Shown one piece after another: positions 20,816-28,420 of a stretch of DNA of 30,000 nucleotides (positions are counted from its first letter, which is position 1; each line of letters begins with the position of its first letter). The notes beneath the pieces were generated by a model. The model was given only the letters and a program-made list of their open reading frames with translations. It searched no databases and was not told the origin of the DNA. The translations under genes were made by a program, and so were the position numbers. This DNA comes from Mesostigma viride (taxonomy: Eukaryota > Streptophyta > Mesostigmatophyceae > Mesostigmatales > Mesostigmataceae): the NCBI GenBank assembly GCA_009746045.1, contig RPFO01001727.1, positions 1 through 30,000 on the forward strand, written 5' to 3'.

Positions 20816-20866
20816 TCAACGGCCGTTGGCCCTGTTAAATTCCACACATCCCAACGGCCGTTGGCC
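20816..20866. promoter_or_regulatory. pair of CAACGGCCGTTGG palindromes between two genes
   Basis: Two palindromes, starting at 20818 and 20851 (33 bp apart), lie about 45-80 bp upstream of the start at 20772 and about 90 bp downstream of the stop at 20957. They could be promoter sites for the left gene or 3' elements of the right gene. The role is inferred from position only. Confidence 0.4.
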
Positions 20867-20918
20867 TTAGACGCACAAAACTTGACACCATCAGGCGATT
20901 TTTTCCAAATGATTCTTC

Positions 20919-20924
20919 TTTATT
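20919..20924 (-). terminator. possible AATAAA polyadenylation signal
   Basis: TTTATT on the plus strand gives AATAAA on the coding strand about 35 nt after the stop of the gene at 20957-21301. The position is typical for a polyadenylation signal, but the hexamer is common in AT-rich DNA. Confidence 0.3.
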
Positions 20925-20956
20925 AAATAAATTTACATTCATCCTAAAATCACATT

Positions 20957-21301
20957 CTAGTCAACATCCTCCCCATCTTTAGTGGGTTGCATTCGACCCC
21001 AATTGTCGTTCATAAAACTGACCAAAACATGAGCCGGAGTCCCCACATCCTCCTCACGCCTCAATTTACGCAATACACCTTTAGCAATTCCACCATACCC
21101 ATCAACCTCCGACATCATCATGCCCACGCCATCAAGACGTTCAGCGTGCAATTGCCCGTCCTCTTCGAGAACCAGATCGGGCAGGTCTTCCAGTTCGGCC
21201 TCCACAATCTCTATCAGGTTTTCCTTTGTAGTCTCCCCCCCTTCCTTTCCTTCTTTTCCGCACTCCATCCTACACCCTGCCCCTGCACAACCGACGTCCA
21301 T
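20957..21301 (-). CDS. small acidic protein with Cys-X4-Cys start, 114 aa, unknown function
   Basis: The ORF starts at 21301 with a TAA three codons upstream in frame. Residues 5-14 hold C5, C10 and C14 (C-X4-C-X3-C), like the beginning of the knuckles in the neighbouring genes, but no closing C-X2-H follows. The next section is very acidic (Glu/Asp-rich, around residues 25-50). A Met/Gly-rich stretch and a charged C-terminal segment with VLVSFMNDNWG follow. It may be a truncated or diverged member of the knuckle family, with the second half of the knuckle lost. Palindromes lie on both sides (20818, 20851 and 21346). Confidence 0.5.
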   Translation of the reverse strand: MDVGCAGAGCRMECGKEGKEGGETTKENLIEIVEAELEDLPDLVLEEDGQLHAERLDGVGMMMSEVDGYGGIAKGVLRKLRREEDVGTPAHVLVSFMNDNWGRMQPTKDGEDVD

Positions 21302-21372
21302 GGCAAGTTAAGAAACGGACTCAGCTCACAGGACATTTTGCAAGTCCAACGGCCGTTGGCGACCAAAAACAC

Positions 21373-22155
21373 CTAGTCGCATGCATTCCTTGCTCTCTCC
21401 ACCAAAGCAGAGGCCAGGACGACCCTTTCCACGACCTTTTCAATTTCCTCCCCCTCAGCATCAGCAACAACGGTCATGGCAAATCGGGCTTGGCGCTTAA
21501 CCCCCGATGCCAGAACGGCAGCCATCTCCACACGAGTTTTTGAGACTTCAACAGGTACAGGCAATTCGCCGACCGCAAAAGTAAGCCTTGCGAGGTGCGG
21601 GACCCACCAATCACCTTCCAAAAATCCGCAACCCCATCCAATCATGAAATACAACAACAGGTCTGCGCCCATGGCGCCTGCGATATCCAAGTCGTCATGC
21701 GAAACAATCGCATGCACGTCATCCTCCGAGCACAGCATCCATGTAAAAACGGCGTCCCCGAAACCTTGGCAGTAGGCATACGAGTCAAAGTCAGGGTGAT
21801 TCAACATCCATTCCCGCGACCTGACCGCCATTCTTTCCAGACTTCCAGCACTGTCCACCTCAAAACTCAGGACAAGAGGTCCTTCACCAGCACTGGACTC
21901 GCCATGCACAAACAACAAGCCTCCTTTGATCACCTCTTGCATCTCCCCTGACAACTTGGCGTGTCCATCACAAAAAGGCATGCAATCCGTCCCGAATGGA
22001 AGCTGGCAATCCCGGGCGATACACCCCCCCTTTTTTGCAAACAAATCCTTCACCCTCCCTGCCATTCCCGTTCGCACGCTGACATGACGCACGCACAAGT
22101 CATCCCCTCCTGCTCTCGCTTCCTGGCACCACGCAACCGTGCATTTGACCGCCAT
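21373..22155 (-). CDS. two-knuckle zinc-binding protein, 260 aa, unknown function
   Basis: The start chosen is the ATG at 22155, immediately preceded by GGTCGCAG. An upstream ATG at 22185 is in frame. Knuckle one is C5, C10, C21, H24 and knuckle two is C45, C50, C62, H65, both C-X4-C-X10/11-C-X2-H. A strand PLVLSFEV near residue 97 and a DSYAYCQGFGDA segment match, in order, VLHFT and SAYGFAHGL of the equally long gene at 19183-19965. A hydrophobic LLLYFMIGWGCGF segment near 160-175 is probably a core strand or helix and too short for confident membrane insertion. The C-terminus is helical. A palindrome begins 12 nt after the stop, and four more, plus a G-box, lie upstream. The protein probably binds zinc; its role is unknown. 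Confidence 0.68.
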   Translation of the reverse strand: MAVKCTVAWCQEARAGGDDLCVRHVSVRTGMAGRVKDLFAKKGGCIARDCQLPFGTDCMPFCDGHAKLSGEMQEVIKGGLLFVHGESSAGEGPLVLSFEVDSAGSLERMAVRSREWMLNHPDFDSYAYCQGFGDAVFTWMLCSEDDVHAIVSHDDLDIAGAMGADLLLYFMIGWGCGFLEGDWWVPHLARLTFAVGELPVPVEVSKTRVEMAAVLASGVKRQARFAMTVVADAEGEEIEKVVERVVLASALVERARNACD

Positions 22156-22160
22156 CTGCG

Positions 22161-22450
22161 ACCACCAACACCGTTTGATACACATTTCTCACCGTCAACG
22201 GCCGTTGGCTTGAAACAACAAGAATGATTTATTACGCCACGAAAATCACACCATTTTCCAGCCTCCAACGGCCGTTGGCGCACGAAAAATGCACAAAAAA
22301 TTTTTTATTATGCATTTATTGATTACATCCATAGTGCCACGTGGCGAATCACACCCAACTTTCCAGCTGCCAACGGCCGTTGGCGCAAAGAAAATCAAAC
22401 CCTAATTTGCAGGTTCCAACGGCCGTTGGCGCAAGAAAATCACACCCAAC
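22161..22450 (-). repeat. duplicated 5'-flank, copy 1 (four palindromes and a G-box)
   Basis: This roughly 290-bp block recurs at about 23066-23372 and 23997-24265. It contains ACCGTTTGATACACATTTCT near its left end, palindromes at 22196, 22265, 22370 and 22416, the linker GAAAATCACACC, and GCCACGTGGC at 22336-22345. It lies immediately upstream of the gene starting at 22155 and just downstream of the gene ending at 22454. Confidence 0.85.
22336..22345. promoter_or_regulatory. G-box-like palindrome GCCACGTGGC
   Basis: This is a perfect 10-bp palindrome with a CACGTG core, about 180 bp upstream of the start at 22155. The same element is intact at 24171-24180 in copy 3 of the flank and interrupted by extra bases in copy 2 (about 23243-23255). 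CACGTG is the known core of bZIP and bHLH binding sites; use here is inferred. Confidence 0.4.
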
Positions 22451-22453
22451 ACT

Positions 22454-23059
22454 TCAGTCGCAGAATCGATTCGCCTCGGTCACGCACTCGAACTTGTACT
22501 CCTGCCCGAGCGCGAACATCACCTCACGAACCGCCTTCTCAAACTCGTCAACACCGGCACTTCCCCACTCATGCACGTATTCGCTCAACCAGACCATGCA
22601 TTTTCCAGCAGACGCGAACAGTATGTCAGCCTGTACCCTTCTATGCTTGAAGTACTTGCCGTCCTTCAAGATGACCCATTGGAACGGTCCCTCCTGCCCC
22701 ACACCCTCAAACCCTTCTCCCCTATCATATTGCCGCATAGCACCACGAATTGGACTGGGTACTGATGGATCATAGGGCCTTATAGCACCACACCTCAGAA
22801 GCACCTCCTCAAATGCTTCTACGGTCGGCTTTGGGAGTCCCCGACCCTCCATATTGAAAACAAGAACCGCGGCCTTCCCGACATCCTGTCTCAAAAGACA
22901 CTTTGCACCCTCCTTGGGCTTGAACGACAGCTCAATGTCCGGCAGAAGCCTGAGCGCGCTCTTAACCACTCCCAGAAGCCTGTCTTCCAAGTCGTCACGC
23001 TTTTGTTGCCATTCGGTAATATCAATCCACTCGCCCCCCTTCGTCCTGTAGAACGTCAT
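22454..23059 (-). CDS. intact member of a tandem gene triplet, 201 aa, unknown function
   Basis: The start is placed at 23059, at MTFYRTKGG, because the broken neighbour copy keeps the same start and the ORF further upstream is only repeat translation. GTGCAG directly precedes the ATG. The protein has an amphipathic helical segment (residues 15-45), a strand AAVLVFNMEG, the conserved VEAFEEVLLRCGAIRPYDPS segment, then FQWVILKDGKYFK and a C-terminal helix DEFEKAVREVMFALG. It ends in Cys-Asp. No known family is recognised and no knuckle is present. A broken copy (23379-23991) and a 3' remnant (24272-24352) follow upstream in the same orientation. A palindrome lies about 25 nt past the stop. Confidence 0.65.
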   Translation of the reverse strand: MTFYRTKGGEWIDITEWQQKRDDLEDRLLGVVKSALRLLPDIELSFKPKEGAKCLLRQDVGKAAVLVFNMEGRGLPKPTVEAFEEVLLRCGAIRPYDPSVPSPIRGAMRQYDRGEGFEGVGQEGPFQWVILKDGKYFKHRRVQADILFASAGKCMVWLSEYVHEWGSAGVDEFEKAVREVMFALGQEYKFECVTEANRFCD

Positions 23060-23065
23060 CTGCAC

Positions 23066-23372
23066 ACCACCGACACCGTTTGATATAAATTTGTCACCGT
23101 CAACGGCTGTTGGCTTGAAACAACAAGAATGATTTATTACGCGCACGAAAATCACACCATTTTCCAGCCTCCAACGGCCGTTGGCGCACGAAAAATGCAC
23201 GAAAAAAATTTTTATTATGCATTTATTCATAACATCCATATTGCCGTGACGTGGCAAATCACACCCAACTTTCCATCTGCCAACGGCCGTTGGCGCAAAG
23301 AAAATCAAACCCTAATTTGCAGGTGGCCAACGGCCGTTGAGAAACGGCCGTTGAGAAAATCACACCCAACAT
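23066..23372 (-). repeat. duplicated 5'-flank, copy 2
   Basis: This is the second copy of the block described at 22161-22450, now upstream of the 201-aa gene. Palindromes lie at 23100 (one base changed, CAACGGCTGTTG), 23171, 23280 and 23327, with an extra half palindrome at about 23343. The G-box is interrupted. Confidence 0.85.
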
Positions 23373-23378
23373 TAAACT

Positions 23379-23991
23379 TCAGTCGCATAATCGATTCGCG
23401 TCAGTCACGCACTCGAACTTGTACTCCTGCCCCAGCGCGGACATCACCTCACGAACCGCTTTCTCAAACTCGTCAACACCGTCGGGTCCCCACTCATGCA
23501 CGTATTCCCTCAACCAGAACATGCAATCTCCAGCAGACACGAACAGCCGGTCGATGATCAGGTCAGTGTGATGCTTGAAGTACTTGCCGTCCTTCAAGAT
23601 GACCCATTCGAACCGTCCCACCTCCCTAAACCCTTAAACCCTTCTCCCCTATCATATGGCCGCGTCATCGGTATCCAACTTTCATTACCATCAGCATCGA
23701 TCGACTGAAAAAAATTGGGCTGGGTATTGATGGATCATAGGGCCTTATAGCACCACACCTCACAAGCACCTCCTCAAATGGCTCTACGGTCGGCTTTGGG
23801 AGTCCCCGACCCTCGATATTGAAAACAAGAGCCGCGGCCTTCGCGACATCCGGTCTCAAAAGAGACCTTTCACCCTCGGGCTTAAAATCCAGCTTAATGT
23901 CCGGCAGAAGCCTGAGCGCGCTCTTAACCACTCCCAGAAGCCTGTCTTCCAAGTCGATCCACTCGCCCCCCTCCGTCCTGTAGAACGTCAT
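23379..23991 (-). pseudogene. broken tandem copy of the 201-aa gene
   Basis: The first half (from the ATG at 23991) and the second half (to the stop at 23379) are each closely similar to the intact gene at 22454-23059. The PYDPSIPSPI and VILKDGKYFKH segments, for example, are shared. Between them, around 23625-23720, there are about 35 extra bases and a net frame change. The first half stops at 23665, and the second half has a TAA in frame at about 23631. An in-frame deletion also removes about ten codons after the start region. A short intron was considered, but no donor and acceptor pair restores the frame, so a pseudogene is the simplest reading. Confidence 0.72.
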
Positions 23992-23996
23992 CTGCA

Positions 23997-24265
23997 ACCC
24001 ACCGACACCGTTTGATATACATTTCTCACCGTCAACGGCCGTTGGCTTGAAAAAACAACAAGAATTTTAAGATTTATTACGCGCACAAAGCACACACTAG
24101 TTTTCAGTCTCCAACGGCCGTTGGCGCACGAAAAATGTTTTATTATGCATTTATTAATTACATCCATGGTGCCACGTGGCAAACCAACCCTACTTCCGGG
24201 TGCAAAGAAAATCAAACGCTAATTTGCAAGTTCCAACGGCCGTTGGCGCAAGAAAATCACACCCA
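23997..24265 (-). repeat. duplicated 5'-flank, copy 3
   Basis: This is the third copy of the flank, upstream of the broken gene. Palindromes lie at 24033, 24111 and 24233, with a G-box at 24171-24180. One palindrome present in copies 1 and 2 is lost where the sequence reads TACTTCCGGGTGCAAAG. Confidence 0.85.
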
Positions 24266-24271
24266 AAATTT

Positions 24272-24352
24272 CTTCAGTCGCAAATCCATTCCCCTCACGC
24301 AGTCGAACAGGGGTACTGTTCCCCCAGCGCGGACATCGCCTCACAAATCGCC
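24272..24352 (-). pseudogene. 3' remnant of a third copy of the 201-aa gene
   Basis: About 80 bp resemble the last 27 codons and stop region of the intact copy (CTTCAGTCGCA...GCGCGGACATCGCCTCAC...), with several indels. It stands directly left of the MYND gene, in the position a third gene copy would occupy. The rest of that copy is absent. Confidence 0.65.
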
Positions 24353-24373
24353 CTTGGGTACGATTTAGTCCCC

Positions 24374-24700
24374 TCAAAAAACCTTGAACATTTCACCTTT
24401 GAACTTGAAATGCACTTCACCCCCCATCCGAATTACAAGTCCGGCCAAATTGACACCAGACCAGCTGTCTGTAACGTCGCCGTGCATAGTGCTGAGAGAC
24501 TTTCTCGCCTCACGATACTTGTTACACCACTTCTTGTGTTCCTCCCAGTCCGCACGCTGGCATTCGGCAGCACAATACCGGACGTCTCGACAACCCCCGC
24601 ACTTGCGGTGGACACCCTCCATCACAGAGCACGCCTGATTCGAGCAACACTTTGGAAGCGAGCCCAGCATCGGCCCTCCCACCCCCGGGAGAACGATCAT
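24374..24700 (-). CDS. MYND zinc-finger protein (C-terminal part of a probably split gene)
   Basis: A MYND finger is visible from residue 18 of the ATG at 24700: C18/C19, C24, C34, C37, C43, C47, H55 and C59, with the typical YCxxxCQxxDWxxHKxxC end. MYND fingers bind zinc and usually mediate protein-protein contacts. A 50-residue tail ending in VHFKFKG follows. The frame stays open upstream of this ATG and through a region that looks coding (GFHFTFGN, KLTFSRM) to a G9 run at 24761-24769. With one extra G there it would join the ORF starting at 25164 as one protein of about 270 residues with the MYND finger in its C-terminal half. The separate start at 24700 may therefore be artificial. Confidence 0.72.
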   Translation of the reverse strand: MIVLPGVGGPMLGSLPKCCSNQACSVMEGVHRKCGGCRDVRYCAAECQRADWEEHKKWCNKYREARKSLSTMHGDVTDSWSGVNLAGLVIRMGGEVHFKFKGEMFKVF

Positions 24701-24717
24701 CCGTGAAAACGTCAATT

Positions 24718-25164
24718 TCACGGACTCGGAATTCCCGAATGTAAAATGGAAACCTTCAAACCCCCCCCCTCTACTCTCGCCGATACGGTCAATCTCGGCT
24801 GCGCCTCACTCGCGTCTGGAAATTTCCCCCACTGGTCTTTCTCCCACTGGTCCCACCCAACCTTTCCGACATACGACACCAAAAGTCGAAACTCGACGTC
24901 TCGATTGAGTGGAACCCGATCCGCCGGCGTGGGCTTGTAGAATCCGCCAGCCAAGGCGAAGTACATGTCCAGCAACTGGAGATTAATCTGTCGTCCTACT
25001 GAGGCGAACGAGTCATACACGACCAAAACCGCAAACTGGCGACCCAGGCGCTTCTCGTGCTGCCGTACCCATCCGTGGATCTCGCGAGCCCGGTTAAGTA
25101 CGTTTGCTGCCACGCAGGCAATCGCAGCGCGGGTCGAAGATTCCAGCTCGCCCGTCTCCGCCAT
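24718..25164 (-). CDS. N-terminal half of the probable MYND gene, 148 aa as read
   Basis: The ORF begins MAETGELESS at 25164. It contains a helical segment (residues 10-40), a strong hydrophobic strand RQFAVLVVYDS and a further region with FRLLVSYVGKVGWDQW. After the G9 run at 24761-24769 the reading frame gives a short, unremarkable tail. The other frame gives a hydrophobic/charged alternating sequence that leads straight into the MYND finger. The two ORFs overlap by four bases. I read them as one gene split by a one-base homopolymer error or a true frameshift. An acceptor-like ATTGGCGCAG precedes the start by seven bases. The function is unknown apart from the MYND part. Confidence 0.6.
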   Translation of the reverse strand: MAETGELESSTRAAIACVAANVLNRAREIHGWVRQHEKRLGRQFAVLVVYDSFASVGRQINLQLLDMYFALAGGFYKPTPADRVPLNRDVEFRLLVSYVGKVGWDQWEKDQWGKFPDASEAQPRLTVSARVEGGGLKVSILHSGIPSP

Positions 25165-25200
25165 CCCTCCCCTGCGCCAATTGGCACGTGCGTAATACGT

Positions 25201-27500
25201 AAGTAATGTTTTTCAAGTCTAACGGCCGTTGGCTCACAACCCCCCTGTGGGAAGGGTGGATGCCTTACGAACCATTCAACCACATCTTTATGCTCAGCTA
25301 GATTTTTGGAGGCCTTTCTTGGAAGGCACATGGTAATAACCATCACTAAGCTGCATGAAAGACACATCCTGCCTTACTGCCACCAAATGAAAGAATGAAA
25401 TGCACATGGTAATGTTTTTCAAGTCTAACGGCCGTTGGCTCACAACCCCCCTGTGGGAAGGGTGGATGCCTTACGAACCATCAACCACATCTTTATGCTC
25501 AGCTAGATTTTTGGAGGCCTTTCTTGGAAGGCACATGGTAATAACCATCACTAAGCTGCATGAAAGACACATCCTGCCTTACTGCCACCAAATGAAAAGA
25601 ATGAAATGCACATGATAATGTTTTTCCAATTCCAACGGCCGTTGGCTCACAACCCCCCTGTGGGAAGGGTGGATGCCTTACGAACCAGTCAACCCATCTT
25701 TATGCTCAGCTAGATTTTTGGAGGCCTTTCTAGGAGAAAAATGGTAATAGCCACCACTAAGCTGCATAAAAGACACATCCTGCCTTATTGCCACCCAATT
25801 AAACGAATGAAATGCACATGGTAATGTTTTTCAAGTCCAACGGCCGTTGGCTCACAACCCCCCTGTGGGAAGGGTGGATGCCTTACGAACCATTCAACCA
25901 CATCTTTATGCTCAGCTAGATTTTTGGAGGCCTTTCTTGAAGGCACATGGTAATAACAATCACTAAGCTGCATGAAAGACACATCCTGCATTATTGCCAC
26001 CAAATGAAACGAATGAAATGCACATTTTATGTTTTTCCAATTCCAACGGCCGTTGGCTCACAACCCCCTGTGGGAAGGGTGGATGCCTTACGAACCATTC
26101 AACCACATCTTTATGCTCAGCTAGATTTTTGGAGGCCTTTCTTGGAAGAAAAATGGTAATAGCCACCACAAGCTGAATGAAAGATACATCCTGGCTGATT
26201 GCCAACCCACTCAAAGGAATGAAATGCACATGATAATGTTTTTCAAGTCCAACGGCCGTTGGCTCACAACCCCCCTCTGGGAAGGGTGGATGCCTTACGA
26301 ACCATTCAACCACATCTTTATGCTCAGCTAGATTTTTGGAGGCCTTTCTTGGAAGAAAAATGGTAATAGCCCACTAAGCTGAATGAAAGATACATCCTGC
26401 TGATTGCCACCCACTCAAAGAATGAAATGCACATGATAATGTTTTTCAAGTCCAACGGCCGTTGGCTCACAACCCCCCTGTGGGAAGGGTGGATGCCTTA
26501 CGAACCAGTCAACCCATCTTTATGCTCAGCTAGATTTTTGGAGGCCTTTCTTGGAAGAAAAATGGTAATAGCCACCACTAAGCTGAATGAAAGATACATC
26601 CTGGCTGATTGCCAACCCACTCAAAGGAATGAAATGCACATGATAATGTTTTTCAAGTCCAACGGCCGTTGGCTCACAACCCCCCTGGGAAGGGTGGATG
26701 CCTTACGAACCAGTCAACCACATCTTTATGCTCAGCTAGATTTTTGGAGGCCTTTCTTGGAAGAAAAATGGTAATAGCCACCACTAAGCTGAATGAAAGA
26801 TACATCCTGGCTGATTGCCAACCCACTCAAAGGAATGAAATGCACATGATAATGTTTTTCAAGTCCAACGGCCGTTGGCTCACAACCCCCTCTGGGAAGG
26901 GTGGATGCCTTACGAACCAGTCAAGCCCATCTTTATGCTCAGCTAGATTTTTTGGAGGCCTTTCTTGGAAGAAAAATGGTAATAGCCACCACTAAGCTGC
27001 ATGAAAGACACATCCTGCCTTATTGCCACCCAATGAAACGAATGAAATGCACATGATAATGTTTTTTAAGTCTAACGGCCGTTGGCTCACAACCCCCCTG
27101 TGGGAAGGGTGGATGCCTTACGAACCAGTCAACCACATCTTTATGCTCAGCTAGATTTTTGGAGGCCTTTCTAGGAAGAATGGTAATAGCCACACTAAGC
27201 TGCATGAAAGACACATCCTGCCTTATTGCCACCCAATGAAACGAATGAAATGCACATGATAATGTTTTTCCAATTCCAACGGCCGTTGCTCACAACCCCC
27301 CTGTGGGAAGGGTGGATGCCTTACGAACCAGTCAAGCCCCATCTTTATGCTCAGCTAGTTTTTTTGGAGGCCTTTCTAGGAGAAAAATGGTAAATAGCCA
27401 CCACTAAGCTGCATGAAAGACACATCCTGGCTGCTTGCCACCCTATCAAACGAATAAAAAGCACATGATAATGTTTTTCCAATTCCAACGGCCGTTGGCT
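25201..27500. repeat. 206-bp satellite, eleven units, each with one palindrome
   Basis: AACGGCCGTTGG starts at 25221, 25427, 25634, 25839, 26045, 26251, 26454, 26661, 26867, 27074, 27278 and 27487, giving a period of 203-209 bp. Beyond the palindrome the unit contains GGGAAGGGTGGATGCCTTAC, CTTTATGCTCAGCTAG, GGAGGCCTTTCTTGGAAG and GAATGAAATGCACATG. On the minus strand each unit reads a pyrimidine tract with AG, a segment of about 48 nt open in one frame (KASKNLAEHKDVV.WF) and GTAAGG. One-base indels break that segment in the units at 25427, 25634, 26454 and 27278. The many 60-120-residue ORFs in this region are unit translations. Confidence 0.95.
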
Positions 27501-27528
27501 CACAACCCCCTTCGGGTAGAGGCCTTAC

Positions 27529-27655
27529 GGACCAGTCAGAAATGGTGTCCACCAAGCTATTCCCCCCACACCCACAGTTGTCCTTGTCCACATACCTTTC
27601 CAGTACAGTTGTCCTCAGCTTCTCAGCAACGGGCGACTCCTCTCCTTCTTGATGC
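27529..27655 (-). CDS. possible exon of 42 codons ending at a GTAAGG donor
   Basis: On the minus strand TTTGTTTATGTGATATCTGTCAAG is a fair acceptor. It is followed by one base plus 42 open codons (containing VAEKLRTTVLERY, then DNCGCGGNSL and DTISDWS) and the donor GTAAGG. The end of this exon and the start of the following DNA match the corresponding junction in every 206-bp unit, so it may be the unique exon from which the satellite was amplified. No partner exon with the right phase was found; the start of the gene at 25164 does not fit. It may belong to a gene now destroyed. Confidence 0.35.
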
Positions 27656-27894
27656 CTTGACAGATATCACATAAACAAAACACGATCACGAGAGCATCAG
27701 GATTGTTAGAGGTTTCCTCCATCAACGACCGTAAGATACACACACCTCAAAAACCAACTTTCTTGTCCTCCCAAATAACATATGTTTTTAAATGTAAAAT
27801 AAATCACATTCATATTCTGTCACTTGATTTAACCACACAATTGTTCAGGTCCAACGCCCGTTGGCATTACGCCTCTTCCCGGTAAAATACTATT

Positions 27895-28020
27895 TATTGC
27901 TCCAACCCCACAAGAAACTCGTTCCGGACCTGTTCGAAGCGAAGAGCACTGCCAGGGATCGGAGTCGAGCCAGATTTGTGTGCGGAACATGATGGCTGGC
28001 CTACCTGGTGTGGAGCAATA
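27895..28020. repeat. 10-bp perfect inverted repeat enclosing a 106-bp GC-rich core
   Basis: TATTGCTCCA at 27895-27904 is exactly complementary to TGGAGCAATA at 28011-28020. The enclosed DNA is clearly more GC-rich than its surroundings and has no open frame. It could be a structured RNA or a small terminal-inverted-repeat element. I found no match to a tRNA, U1, U6 or signal recognition particle RNA by eye. Confidence 0.4.
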
Positions 28021-28396
28021 ATGTCGACATTTTCAGTGACTGTTCAGCCTAAAAAAATAACAAGCAGATGCGACGGCCCCTCCATTAAACAAATTATCCA
28101 CCACTGTTGCGCTACACTAGCAATGTTTGTCAAGGTCCAACGGCCGTTGGCATCAAATAAATCACAACCATTGGTCACTCCATTTAACCAATACCCACAA
28201 CTTTTTAACCACACTAGAAATGTTTTTTGAGGTCCAACGGCCGTTGGAATCCAAAAAATGCCGAATTCATGTCAAATTTATATAAATGTGACAGTTGACA
28301 GAATTAGAGATAATTAAATCATCAAATCCAGCTTTAGCCATCAGCCTTACCCATCAGCAAAAATTGGCGAATTTCATTCAATATTAGAATTCAAAA

Positions 28397-28402
28397 TTTA
28401 TT
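28397..28402 (-). terminator. possible AATAAA polyadenylation signal of the F-box gene
   Basis: TTTATT on the plus strand reads AATAAA on the coding strand, 19-24 nt past the stop codon at 28421. Its placement suits a polyadenylation signal. Confidence 0.35.
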
Positions 28403-28420
28403 AATGAAATTTATGTTTCA

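Larger units (their letters stand above)
27656..28420. other. intergenic region with palindromes and one long inverted repeat
   Basis: No supported open frame. A decayed palindrome (CCAACGCCCGTTGG) lies at 27851 and intact ones at 28137 and 28234, the last two in similar contexts (AATGTTTKTCAAGGTCC-like). The inverted repeat at 27895-28020 is listed separately. The right end holds the 3' flank of the F-box gene. Confidence 0.5.

Noticed and set aside
25173-27528. Direct splicing of the exon at 27529-27655 to the gene starting at 25164 across the 206-bp array
   Set aside because: The donor is phase 0, but the acceptor before 25164 would need a different phase to keep that gene's frame, so the model is not supported as read.
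27895-28020. Possible U1 or U6 snRNA, tRNA or signal recognition particle RNA
   Set aside because: Only short similarities (TACCTGG, GTGCTC, GGTCCGGAA) are present. The diagnostic boxes and cloverleaf elements are missing.
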